Of a stretch of DNA of 64,000 bases, positions 56,501-60,843 are shown piece by piece; the stretch's first letter is position 1; the number at the start of each line of letters is the position of its first letter. Made by a program: the position numbers and the translations under genes. The stretch lies in contig RECD01000155.1 of assembly GCA_007694185.1 (NCBI GenBank), positions 40,767 through 104,766 of the forward strand, read 5' to 3'. This DNA is from Planctomycetaceae bacterium. Lineage in GTDB: Bacteria > Planctomycetota > Planctomycetia > Pirellulales > Pirellulaceae. A model generated the notes under the pieces. The model saw only the letters and a program-made list of their open reading frames with translations. It ran no database searches and had not been told where the DNA came from.

Positions 56501-58923
56501 ACGCTGCTCGATTGGAACACCAAGCCCAGCTCACCGCCGCTGATTCGCAATCCCATATCGTCGTCTTCGCTGATTGTCGAGCCAGGGTCGCCCAAGAAGA
56601 CCTCGGCATCGGATAGGCCAAGCTTGAGCGTGCGGGTCGTGGTGGTGCCTTCCATCACCGGGTCCAAGCGTTCCAAGCCGAAACTGCCGCTGGCGGAAAC
56701 AAATCCAGAAACATCCAAACTCAGCGAACCTCGCACTTGCTGGGGCGCCTCATCCTCGGCAAACTCGAGCGTGATCGTATCGCCGGCCGTTTTGATTTCG
56801 ATCGCGTCGATTTTGCCTCCCGTGGTATTCTTTTTGATTTCGACGTCCGTGGCCGAAAGCGTTAGCCCGGAATTCTGCAGACCGACCAACTCCGCGGTTC
56901 CTCCGATGCGAAATGCATAGCTGGTACTGAGGGCAAAGCCACCCATCGACGGCTTGAACGCCACAAATCCCAATTGTCCGTCGGTGATGCGTAAGCCGAT
57001 GTCATCCTCGGACTGATCGGATTCCCCAGGGTAGCCAAAGAATGCGTTCACCTCCGTCACCCCGACCTTTAGCAGAGAGGTCGTGGTAGCTACCCCGGTG
57101 CTGGGATCGATTTTTGTACGTGTCTCGCGTTCCATCCCAAACTTTCCACTGGCGGTGACAAACCCGGCGGCGACCAAATCGAGCGCGCCTCGAATCTGTT
57201 CGGGTGCCTCGTCTTCACCGAACTCCACGGTCACGGAACCGGTAGCAGTGGCAACATCGACGGCGTCGAACGGGGCACCGGTGGTGTTCTTTTTGATTTT
57301 GACATCCGTGACCGATAGCGTCAGGCCCGAGTCCTCCAATCCGACCAACGCCGCGCTACCCGAGGCGACCAGAGCATAAGGGGCTGGTTGGCCTTCCGTT
57401 TTCGGCTCGACAACCAGCCCCAAGGTTCCTCCCGTGATACGCAGCCCCAAATCGTCGCTTTCGTTATCGGTCGGCCCGCCATCCCCGAAGAAGGAGTTGA
57501 CTCCGGTGGCACCGATGTACAGCGTCTCGGGCGAGCCCGACACCACGCTTTGACTGCGAATGGTGAACTCGCCCGCAACGTTCAGGAAGTTTGCCACCGA
57601 CAGGTTGAGTGCCCCACCAAACTCAACAACTGTGTCGGTTCCCGTATCGCTGAAGTCGACGGTCACTTCCAGGCCGGCGCTGGTGGTGAACGTGTCCTTG
57701 ACCGCAATGCCGGTGTTGTTGATCCGAGCCGCCACCTTGCCACTGAGGCTCAATTCGTCGGTGACGCCGACCATGGCGACATTGCCCGAGAACTGTGCCG
57801 CCACACCGGTCGGACGGATCACGAAGCCGCCTTGTCCATCGGAAATCCGCACGCCACCCTCGTCACTTCCCAACAGGGCCGCGACGCCCGTCGCGCCGCC
57901 ACGGACAATGGGCACGGGCAGGGTGTTTTCGGTGATCGTGTAGGACTCCAGGACGAAACTGCCGGATATTTCCTGCCCGTTGGCAGTGAAACGAGCGTCC
58001 GTGGCTGCCACACGAAAATAGGGGCCGGCTGGAACGTCAACGGCCACGGAATTGACTGATCCGTTGACTGCGCCATTGGTCGTGTTGATGGCCAGGCCAA
58101 AGTCACCGCTAAAGCTGATCGGCAACCCGTCGTTGACGCCGATCGTGACCGACGCCGAACCGGCCACCCCATTCTGCATCAGCCAGAATGAGCCTGAGCC
58201 GTCGGTCAAATTGACCAACCCATCACCTAAGGAAACGGAAACGTTGCTGGCGGAAGCGGTTACCACTGGGGCGAGGTCCAGCAACCCGATCCCGAAGGTA
58301 AAACTCCCTTGCACCTGTTGTCCCAAGACGGTCAGGCTGACATCCGGCAGCGACAGGGTGGTGCCCACGCCCGCCAGGAACGAAGTGAGCTGGGTCGTCA
58401 CCGCGTTATCCGGCAGCCGCAACTGCGAGTTGCCCGAGGGGCGGTCCGGGTCAGCCACAACCAGTGTCATTCCGACTGGCGACATGACCGGCACCAGTCG
58501 CCGGCCGTCAGCGAAGGTCGGCAGCGTCAAATCCGCGAATGCACCGCTCGATCCAACCGACGAGATCACATGGAAGGTGGTGCCGACGGCGGGAGCGAAG
58601 TCGTCGAGCAGCCGCACCTCCAGGGTACCGCCGAGCTTTGCTTCGCTGTCGATCACGACTCGGTCGAACTGGCCTGTGTCGGCACCAGCCAGTTCGATCA
58701 ACAGCTTATCCCCCGCCGTCATGGCGAGCGGTTCGGTCCAATTGCCGACCTGATCCTCGCCGCCGGGGCTGATGAGCGCCGCCAACAGGTGGCGCGCCTC
58801 GAGACTCTGCACCCCTAGCTGGGGCCTGCGGGTCTTTCGCCGCCGCTGAGCTTCTTTGCGTCGCGTTCGCTTAGCGGGAGACTCGCGGGAGACAAGCTGA
58901 CGAAACCAGGACGGATCGGACAT
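35533..58923 (-). CDS. Giant (7,796 aa) modular surface/secreted protein: LEPR-XLL-like N-terminus, beta-rich repeats, Ca-binding-like motifs, beta-propeller-like block, about 20 PKD-like domains
   Basis: Single uninterrupted ORF of 23,391 bp. N-term RRKTRRPQLGVQSLEARHLLAA; GGNGNDTLL / LDGGSGDNEL; VATPDGRTLFHSNSQHLFIYDI; repeated NVAPTxxxxSxxxxxEGxxxxxSxxxxDPG....WTI...PxDNGxYxVxLTxxDxDG. Confidence 0.93.
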   Translation of the reverse strand: MSDPSWFRQLVSRESPAKRTRRKEAQRRRKTRRPQLGVQSLEARHLLAALISPGGEDQVGNWTEPLAMTAGDKLLIELAGADTGQFDRVVIDSEAKLGGTLEVRLLDDFAPAVGTTFHVISSVGSSGAFADLTLPTFADGRRLVPVMSPVGMTLVVADPDRPSGNSQLRLPDNAVTTQLTSFLAGVGTTLSLPDVSLTVLGQQVQGSFTFGIGLLDLAPVVTASASNVSVSLGDGLVNLTDGSGSFWLMQNGVAGSASVTIGVNDGLPISFSGDFGLAINTTNGAVNGSVNSVAVDVPAGPYFRVAATDARFTANGQEISGSFVLESYTITENTLPVPIVRGGATGVAALLGSDEGGVRISDGQGGFVIRPTGVAAQFSGNVAMVGVTDELSLSGKVAARINNTGIAVKDTFTTSAGLEVTVDFSDTGTDTVVEFGGALNLSVANFLNVAGEFTIRSQSVVSGSPETLYIGATGVNSFFGDGGPTDNESDDLGLRITGGTLGLVVEPKTEGQPAPYALVASGSAALVGLEDSGLTLSVTDVKIKKNTTGAPFDAVDVATATGSVTVEFGEDEAPEQIRGALDLVAAGFVTASGKFGMERETRTKIDPSTGVATTTSLLKVGVTEVNAFFGYPGESDQSEDDIGLRITDGQLGFVAFKPSMGGFALSTSYAFRIGGTAELVGLQNSGLTLSATDVEIKKNTTGGKIDAIEIKTAGDTITLEFAEDEAPQQVRGSLSLDVSGFVSASGSFGLERLDPVMEGTTTTRTLKLGLSDAEVFLGDPGSTISEDDDMGLRISGGELGLVFQSSSVAGVAQPSTYALFGGGTATLVGIEGLDLSAQVTVRKNTTGKVVTESVKTSAGSVPVVFEEGEENLQSFAGYLNLNAGGFIDLQGGFRVSKTVETSGDETTTKLVLGAGVSGFFGENQGSNDALGVEINDASLGLVMVRVSGATDPAKNGSSYAMTASGGSVSLVGVSGLVLSGSLQARVNKTGKTVDESIAIPGSDSPVVVKFTSDANVQSFGGTLDLAVGDFVTLSGGFSFEKQVEPISETKKQTKLLVGAANVSAFIGVNDGGSPLGFELSGGRLGLDIVKLTDTAPGAESQVAKYALDAGGNVALVGLPLEFSGTLSVRFNNTGVAIDKQISVPNPAGGENITAPIKVAADQELEFSGTDMTLGVADVFSLGGSFVISRESDGKLLVDVQEASLALLVDQQEVVSVSGGAKFTFGGSEGFKLQQFNVGGFNFADNTSGSTSQGSNDGSQGNGSQGSSNPPSGSNSSEEKKLGAFSINDASVSVEGFDLGRLDVSSGTFALSITVGVNIGSASANLGSAISASATNIGGSFGIGLQLAKQAPFVSNVALTGQWALRAESISLGLGQFLTLSATDLEINPLATGDELLVSFGSASAALTAGPVNITGTATSFGVTGDRQFQAGDNFSISLAMTDADPLKLPLPVNISEAKVTWLGDNFNSAPANFQLTLSASIQGNFGPVTVGGSIDSMVIDVSKLRDGQFPIIDMAGFSAEASGNLFGGKISGGVIGGVVKFDTDGNVLPSSATSFADTVFYGGIIAGFEFAGAAGAEIRVGFSELGFLSAYLTSSTPAGILLDPVSGLAIKDFRGGIAFNASPIPKPANPRALAVNPGLKPTTSLTAEQWQNELIQQVVRQKTNQEGNVYDIDAASNNIIRIEAGGTLYSQHVSDSVFKVDVDVIILTNGQFAVVGKGVVGSGAIEADVKLYGDLRSLKQENPESPLELMFLGDLNTAVHAATQSDPLLRIEGQLTLAFLDPAGNLVNPAVTKPDSFELRVLGRGTLAPIGFAKVIIGGAATIAGGDELDPDSTGFAELKLTVVDNPQVKRVALDFSGSISIDGLIKADDLISAAGQLTIEKRAEASLEIWGAAKLDFNTDSPGLSFLKDAGLVADASFLVGLNFSSEDKEVALALPGRPIEVIAIPEDTVLFEAQGTLTFNKNTADILGENDKFNVGAYLEFDGAFSLMVRMNDNDPSTPLDNSFDIELFVAARLSTGLTVGSKDIKILEVDALGLVVVTNLGFEQSGVPRLPTIAARLDLSITYVGQFMEFYLDKAQLLLNTTGQDVIYVVPERLQERIANMQERRGRTREYDANFLSPAPGPDGRLQFTIGGAPTMSNGDVMTAGPYVQLVLTGRLIYAKALELEGSFRITVGAGGFELGIAANASLVLPGAGSFLSAQATGVINVTEAGLYGGVVLAANFNIPGITLTAGVSSYFGINTTSTTRTLTADIPQAFNPVLQPRSAIIFVEGTLSAGGLEINGMFSLEISSESIQMMVNAGIDFFNLGKVSVSGRAGIFYGDRPGIEFDTKLSVNADFGFDGIFDIGGDLRLQINSRAGTQKFEIALENARVKLLHVVEATGSGRIVVQDDYFRIEGNFRGSLLSVITAEFRGFFDSRGNFELFIGAALKLGTDSWGIQAGGEFHILRNLDVDPVIPLDLRASLYGRVNAFGTTLVGANIAVDYSSPPAGDGRIRVEAGIRLGLITIPIRFTLGYLRLDAPPMPQLGSTIDNGAGRTLVLNVGSRSHLRNVDASPDEEDETYIIDSLGPGSQFGERVRVRAFGAVQVFDNVTRIEAIEGGGFGSGNDQLILAEKLGTFRTITVDVDGGDGDDLLINQSSAHTRFRGGNGNDTLLSNRSGDILDGGSGDNELSGVSGTVISAGNGNNFVTWQSEFGAPQSVTLGSGDNRLRVVGRNVAENYVLGGSAGGLSISVTPQGQSAMNLTATGVKTVELFGAGQADTLTVNAAGVAAAGVSSIVADLSRIQESVEGSTEIVLRPDGASNVIHLSGTQGNDTFELTTGEGSDITVNVNGEQLALHVVAPNATRDLLNIYGGDGHDVFTIAPAHVGVTSRTQVRLYGDAGNDRADLPLANVLFDGGVGSNELSFLVAANAGNPLTLTNDRLSAGALSGRYSNVAALTVDGIAAGNAFTVQSTHTGTTKLTSGVNPVTVAGTSGRLEVETTSGAVTINSSGASIFIDTTSGPVTIHGTGGDVDVKNQSSEVMLTATSHSITVTGTDHGDSRVTIGAGLLSKIEAAVAVNKMRRVVYDNSLDGTGRAYTISDSGAAATNHWNRATLSDVKIVELRTGLGDDAVASTIGHVIQIIDAGSGRDQLDVTLHGAPSSVSPYLAQRIVQSSNFETVTFTNTDHTTASQWWLGGGHLDGGFGTTRHPLLGAGTASLLITLGGANDIMDIAGLDAPTSVKLGGGINEVTVGGGNLSGLKAPLTLDAGGSSNVLKLNDMNSPENAAVIRNLTLSYGNIASVGSTITYNPTQFASFTADLGAANDKVRVNNLSIPTATINTRGGNDEVIAGGTLNSLTVNTGDGDDSLILTAGTGIVTFDGGAGDDTYTADRSDATAPLNGSLKVVGGEPVLTLSGLPTVTQTSVEYLGIVLGKGNDTFVVDSAGFEPKGVSLVGGPGDDLIEVRSVGGAADSFTVYGDSLLSPVGDTGRNTLYLIAPNPTANQFTPIVPKVQRLVIDHTQGASAVAWTVKGYTVEANGNNLINAEGAGFVELLGRVPSVHEQNPSLDTLAATGSDGVRPLQITLSGNNANVFEGLNVLGQDQLPVAGQTVNRTVDGLQGARLVTTADNGRLVFTVDGGQFFGRVTVFRSAGPNEPLHFVDSLINYEFPGGVMAGSGNANGLVATPDGRTLFHSNSQHLFIYDIHPITAAMELKQVVLLPITRLQISPDGQTLAVLRNGSINLYNLQNFTAGSTLPEPTTIALSTDNNSQIAFSEDSQRMYVTANKTLTLLKRSGSNYSVERTLTDNAGINFNRYSRLEASADGTLLFAGGIVNPNVFPNEYRLDVFGFGSGVDAPAIRKIAGYTFYNVGRNIAPSQVFPGDIEFTPFKYDSASSTLVINGSHAGGAAPTPILLGYDAASETFSQTAASTFYGGRTYRFQGLDVATVGGKTYGVFAAPHLVDGGTYSTGVGWYDLSSADPSILTGVFTTKAIEAPGGGLFINAAVLAEDEEARFLAVRAVLQDGDVVPTQRHWVRNEYLIYTPAATLESQALASLALDGAYVQSLAAYRNSFGIQSAWWAIENTLGGSDYRLKRYEFASGAITEKQSISLDGPGRISFNADGTVGYVETASGRHRYAVEADGTIGELLGTDATKGGYAVAGDYQYTAPLNVDGIDRLPVDASDNSALKSFRDGYGALALSSLSGVVASADGATIYVRDGNQLTSIRQIEGVDTVVHSMTMTQPTGDKWVRAGDRLYSAWLGYVTEIVLDSTSGLPSSLKQLRDLQSLEDNDVAVGMNSLLMTSFGGSRVSLYDISNGLIANSNNLNVSASQSLTQGQADVRSLSGVSVSATSPDGRFLYGYSPTDKALGVYDRETNAWTTFFDGVQVPIGALTGVPSIAISSITYDVVVNGIAQQLTYHDALVVNPNTGAYTVFRTSGLSISHWSWTTPAAHGTQSYLVGARSLTHADGKLYVATTNDVKSYDLPAPMGVLPAAASATLSVSNATKLQVAGGRAYVITGGGTGVTSVAASLMETTLSATGLTGLADVAVFGSSVYAVSATGRVFHFEESGSALTLINSYANGNGITGLRGASAVSVAADGSYVFVAGTADSSIVVFLRDTNTGALTFVQSARDGRAASGIFQPSAVFALSNNKLVVASASARNNENSGFAVLSVAPLTSARPFNVQTTFTDMTKVTLEGGSDNDTIRLLSAPALVAGATVELTILGHGGDDLISVSDMGPTATKLTIDAGTGNDVVTIQQTVSRPFESGATPRAVTIIGGSGSDQVVVQNVATNANVAVNVNQAGTDIDIVRVRGEGIPVSSSVTVSGDLATGTGPSFAGDALFYDGEGAGFLGTHTSNDTIVKSGFGNVVFTGLYKADPKQVFLTTAPRPSISISSPTISEGQSVTFTATDLSNQPGVRYEWDLDGDGDFGDARGASITLTWDDLVAFGINDGARSPAAPTAYPIAVRATTTENAQSFGGQIIELAADASTMLLVTDTAPTLADVPGLATLGVAFTIPLKATDPGNDRVQKWAVNWGDGTSTATLGADATSATHVYAKAGDFKITVTVLDEDGETSKQSDVQVRPGTGSVVIASYSASIAEGDGFTATAGFEGTPIKFQWDFGADGTYEVETTTPTITQTWDDLKARGVRDNGTFSIRVRALYNNESIPTQTNPATFTATSAAVSFSVVNTAPTGTLALSSASVIEGSSAGSITVMLTNYADPSPEDTAATASLDLYFDVSLTADIASPTPNLANQAVGTAIDIPASVFSAPGLKTVRAVLRDKDGGARELFATFFVAPVAPTLSANLSASTINEGSVANLTLTANHPVGVAIHSWRIQWGDGSVQTADGNGTATQTFTHTYVNGAIGGTDYDILVTAITARGDVSTTSTITVNDVAPTVTLSAPSLATVQGAAEPFTVQLAVTDPGDDTADSLVIDWGDGTIVTLPGNVTTASHTYLFVPTDGTFMVKVTQLTDNEGTFFNPSNTLSLTVANASPVFPNALTNNPSISVDGQEGTPILLSASAASMVVGYEPLTFSWTVSRNGSTVYQHDFTPSPVAILNLAATPDEEASDVIWLSAFGTDVLGADVTTTWMITSPDDETVTLSGDEIALNPDSDGTYSITITTNSVNGTATATAALIVSDSQVRLGSISGVGTHVVRADGAIGYEFLSSSSDSFTPADNGLYLVTLSVTDPQGATSTYSRTIDVANVAPTIASFDGPETGTSGEAVTFTATATDPAGIFDPLTFTWTVRDRETGQTVASQSGSGTSFAFTPYGGLFDVILVVSDKDGGEDQRVAVLEVENTPPAIGSQSDDFIVPATAFEGQTSSFSANASSVGGEEGLSYQWTVRRKGPVITLVNNQPVHAWSVIATLPGRQVQFTWPDNDQYLVTLTVTDRFGDSDSRVADVLVSNLPPVITSVSVPTSGVEGVQMVLSAAAVDPGLNDSLNYRWTITSPGQPDANDNVIVRAGANATFTPPDNGVYSVQLTVFDNDGGSTTQAAGTISVANADPVLGSIVVPSETPLEGQTVRLSVPPASDVAADVPSLQYAWTITQPDGNLLHFAGRVVDIPLTDSGNYLATVVVIDKDGGQAARMASFDVGNVAPTITSFNIPQRGYVGFGVPFSAAATDVPGDIATLQFTWTITDSNNQSVTVTGSNANYAPTVAGVHQVVLEVADKDGGKTTRSGAFAVFASTVSIQTFGVPSAGTKGTALLLNGSATDALGAPVILTWTIAPPAGKGEPTTRTGSSASFVPTRAGIYQITLSASSVNGSATISTEMLIADVAPTVTSVILPELVMVGVPASLSATASYPTTEPLNYTWTIFPPIGAPIVLSGDQVTFTPRFSGNHTIRLTVSGLDGAQTAINRFVSVVAPIPFITEVGETRLEGTPVPVKGVIGSPANPVTSDAVSLTWNVFKGTNLYASGSGGDWSFVPNDNGQYRIVLTASVPGTVSNSTERTITVANVAPTPTLVSISSVRLEGTTIQVSGTATDPGFAVPNDGVTLAWSVFKNSGPTAFATGTSSNWSFTPDDNGSYRIVLTATDKDSASTSVEQTITVANIAPTPSIVSISSVRLEGTAIQVSGTATDPGFAVPNDGVTLAWSVFKNGGQTAFATGAGSDWSFTPNDNGSYRIVLTATDKDGASTSVEQTITVANVAPTPSIVSISSVRFEGTAIQVSGTATDPGFAVPNDGVTLAWTVFKNGGQTAFATGTGSDWSFTPDDNDSYRIVLTATDKDSASTSVEQTITVANVAPTPSIVSISSVRLEGTAIHVSGTATDPGFAVPNDGVTLAWSVFKNGGQTAFATGTSSNWSFTPNDNGSYRIVLTATDKDGASTSVDETIAVTNVAPIVAISPPVDGFDGVRFQERTFELTAIDASPLDQAAGFEFVINWGDGSQPVRVSGLSGTRVSHTFVDSGQFEIRVTATDKDLGTSSVYVLNHTIRIADLQGTTLLVSGSEAADEIVLSGVGTNGVQVSVNGVTSGPFLGVETVRVNAYGGDDSIEVQSSVTPAVVLDGGTGDDNFVVGFHGNGSTRTVTIVDDDSDNRLTIHGANSTSLYTITPDTTTRGLERIDYSGAGLAALEVLGGRGLVNAFLLNETRPATETTIDGGQGFANSLVATFANALAGRLNLRGLENSHILIGRHLTGTLDVKGTLSSLYAGGATPGTITADHVGTVRAQAGTGPLIMQIAEGGVQRRVELGTPENPYPLTASDTASPAGVTMRYLYEGTATGLTHPQLTARMTNSGFAPFQYDVSLVTYDAQAKFNLARLDANGASGVRNVAIEGDLLTSVTTTAANWFGSGTTGGVRLPQDDLAGVAVRDLAPHYAIAARSIQAVAFGSHRKDDGKIELGIDTSRGEARKLLASGTALTPARNTFRVPFSDQQHMALFFVESAGGGGFTDKPIYLTVQYVVAAADPLNIAAGNVITKSNAERGAATALVTVIPSFDDKGKQKDSQVLAIDIRGDGASIDTRQSLSAFVTNETLVQQFEAAMSDAVPHQTKKTKVDGLFQATPRLTSTGPMGDLTLHGPMDADVWVTSLFGSLIINSGPLTGVVQTTGLRTDPITGEVTLQAGDVGQLYVAYDRRGKATFETTRIQVGRGGGLSGQLLVRGDLVSHVTVNGGMSGLIATEGSIGVETVEGPVAKRLGGITVNGGLSGGQIIVLDSIHGGHVRKKSKVVGDVVINGGMRDSQIAVQGDLASLKVNGTIDGDSAVVVGGRIGTFDAGTVRGIVAAKGGADSVKVGNTKHAQFYDLNVQGSNAEAVDHIFLHDQFDGGVDSFDDFSGIGSEPMEKDHFNLALLEVVKERLNGLHAADGTLRF
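38446..39585 (-). repeat. Four tandem 285-bp (95-aa) near-identical PKD-like repeats
   Basis: Units 38446-38730, 38731-39015, 39016-39300, 39301-39585, all exactly 285 bp. Protein unit APTPSIVSISSVRLEGTAIQVSGTATDPGFAVPNDGVTLAWSVFKNGGQTAFATGTGSDWSFTPDDNGSYRIVLTATDKDxASTSVEQTITVANV. A more diverged copy follows from 39586. Confidence 0.95.
55450..57960 (-). repeat. Array of about six ~145-aa modules in the N-terminal part of the giant protein
   Basis: Recurring GLRITGGxLGLV..YALxASGxAxLVGLxxxxLSxxVxVRxNTTG...FGGxLxLxVxxFVxxxGxFxxE. The N(K/N)TG motif recurs near 57.72, 57.27, 56.82, 56.39, 55.96 and 55.53 kb (about 430-450 bp spacing). Array ends are approximate. Confidence 0.75.
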
Positions 58924-59335
58924 CGAGCGGCTTTGGAAAATGAGGAAGGCGCGGCCTCGATCGCGAATGACGCATTGGCCTACCGTCTCATAGCGCTTTT
59001 CCTGTCTCTATAACGAACTTTTTTCCCTTTTCTGGAAATCGGCCTAAAGTGCCCGCAAATGCACTCCCCAGGTCGGCAAAAGTCGTTCGGCGAAGCGGCA
59101 GCAAGACGCCAGCCCACCGTTCGCTAGTCACTACGCAATGACCCCATCGCCTCGGACCATTGGATTTGATCAGCAACCTACAAGTCGGCTACTCTTGCTT
59201 CGCAGTCGGCGATTACTACCGGCAAACCAGCGGCGGGGTGGCCGGTGCGTATGGCGCTCCCTCGATTGGATACGCCCACTGCTGCTACTTGCAGAATCAG
59301 TTGCAGTTCTGATCACTCCCTCGAGAAAACGCCGG

Positions 59336-60790
59336 TCAACTGACGACGTCGGGAACCACGTTGCCGTAGACATCGGTCAGCCGATAATCTCGGCCGGCGT
59401 GCTGGAAAGTCAGCCGTTTGTGGTCCAGCCCCAGCAGGTGCAGGATGGTGGCGTGCCAGTCGTGGATGTGGACCGGGGATTCGACGGCCTTCGCACCGAC
59501 TTCATCCGTCGCCCCGTGGCTGCGGCCCGCGCGGACGCCGCCACCCGCCATCCAGGTCGTGTAGCCCTGATGGTTGTGGTCGCGACCGGTGCCGCTCTGG
59601 ACATAGGGCGTGCGGCCGAACTCGCCAGCCCAGATCACCAGGGTGTCCTCCAGCATCCCGCGTTGCCGCAGGTCGCTCAGTAAGGCCGCCATCGGCCGGT
59701 CCGTCGCCGCGCAGGCTTTGGGCAATTCGTCTTTCAGGTTGAAATGATGATCCCAGCCGACCGGGGCGGTGATCTCGATGAAACGCACGCCCGCCTCGGC
59801 CAATCGCCGGGCGAGCAGGCATTGTCTGCCAAAGCGGTCGCTCGCCAACCCCGGTCCGATGCCGTAATGGGCCAGCATCGACGCGGGTTCCTCGCTCAGG
59901 TCCATCAGTTGCGGGATTTCTCCTTGCATTCGAAACGCCAATTCGAACGACTCGATCGCCCCTTCGATCTCTGGGTGGTATCCGTCCTGTGACAACTTGG
60001 CCGTATTGAGGTCGCGGACGAAATCGAGCTGCGCCCGTTGTTGGGCGAGTGACAGGCGACGCGACTCGACGTTCTTGAGCGGCGGGCCCGGTTCCGAATC
60101 GATCCCCAACAGGGCCGCATAAAACCCGGGGATTTGGTTCGCCCCGATTTTCGTCCCCTGATAAATCGCAGGCAAAAAGCCGCTGCCATAGTTTTGGGCC
60201 CCGCCGTTGTCCGCCGGCGGGTTGAGCGTGATGAAACCGGGTAGGTTCGTATTTTCCGTACCGAGCCCGTACAAGCTCCAAGCCCCCATCGACGGCCTGA
60301 CGAACTGGAAACTTCCGGTATGCATCTGCAGGAAGGCCTGCGAATGATTCGGCAGGTCGGTCTGCATGCTGCGGATCACGCACAGGTCGTCTGCCTGTTT
60401 CGCCAATTCCGGGAACAGCTCCGAGACCCACTGGCCCGATTCGCCATGTCGCGAAAACCGAAACGGAGACGGCAGCAGTCTGGCTCGGCCGCCCTCACCG
60501 ATCGCCGCATCGGCATGCCGATCGAGCGCCGGCTTGTGATCGAACAGGTCGACGTGCGAAGGGCCGCCGTTCATGCATAGGAAGATGACCCGTTTCGCCT
60601 TCGCAGGAAAATGGGTTGGCCGACTCGCCAACGCCGACTCGCCCGACCCGCGTTCGTCGCGCGCGGCCGCCTCCTGAGCCAGGGCGGCGAACGCCAGGTA
60701 ACCGAATCCCGAACCGAGCGAACGCAGCAGCGCCCGCCGGGAATAGGCGGCGGGAGTGGGGGTTATCTGTCGATTCGGTGAGCTGATCAT
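59336..60790 (-). CDS. DUF1501 domain-containing protein (Tat-like signal)
   Basis: SRRALLRSLGSGFGYLAFAALAQEAAA; KRVIFLCMNGGPSHVDLFDHKPAL; HSQAFLQMHTG; LVIWAGEFGRTPYVQSGTGRDHNHQGYTTWMAGGGVRAGRSHGATDE. Start set at MISSPNRQ (60790). Confidence 0.93.
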   Translation of the reverse strand: MISSPNRQITPTPAAYSRRALLRSLGSGFGYLAFAALAQEAAARDERGSGESALASRPTHFPAKAKRVIFLCMNGGPSHVDLFDHKPALDRHADAAIGEGGRARLLPSPFRFSRHGESGQWVSELFPELAKQADDLCVIRSMQTDLPNHSQAFLQMHTGSFQFVRPSMGAWSLYGLGTENTNLPGFITLNPPADNGGAQNYGSGFLPAIYQGTKIGANQIPGFYAALLGIDSEPGPPLKNVESRRLSLAQQRAQLDFVRDLNTAKLSQDGYHPEIEGAIESFELAFRMQGEIPQLMDLSEEPASMLAHYGIGPGLASDRFGRQCLLARRLAEAGVRFIEITAPVGWDHHFNLKDELPKACAATDRPMAALLSDLRQRGMLEDTLVIWAGEFGRTPYVQSGTGRDHNHQGYTTWMAGGGVRAGRSHGATDEVGAKAVESPVHIHDWHATILHLLGLDHKRLTFQHAGRDYRLTDVYGNVVPDVVS

Positions 60791-60843
60791 CGTTGCTCCT
60801 GTTTGCGTTCCGTTGATTCGGTAGCCACTTCGTCCCGGATCGC

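Noticed and set aside
35680-58818. Many plus-strand ORFs (for example 38260-38907, 38962-39576, 42559-43218, 47863-48624, 52135-53520) inside the giant gene
   Set aside because: They are antisense to the well-supported giant frame. Their Arg/His/Gly/Asp-rich composition and repetition follow from the underlying coding repeats and codon bias.
58924-59060. Candidate promoter for the giant gene (reverse strand AAAAGGGAAAAAAGTTCGTTATAGAGAC)
   Set aside because: The stretch is A-rich with a TATAGA-like hexamer, but no convincing -35 box at 16-18 bp spacing was found; not supportable without start-site mapping.
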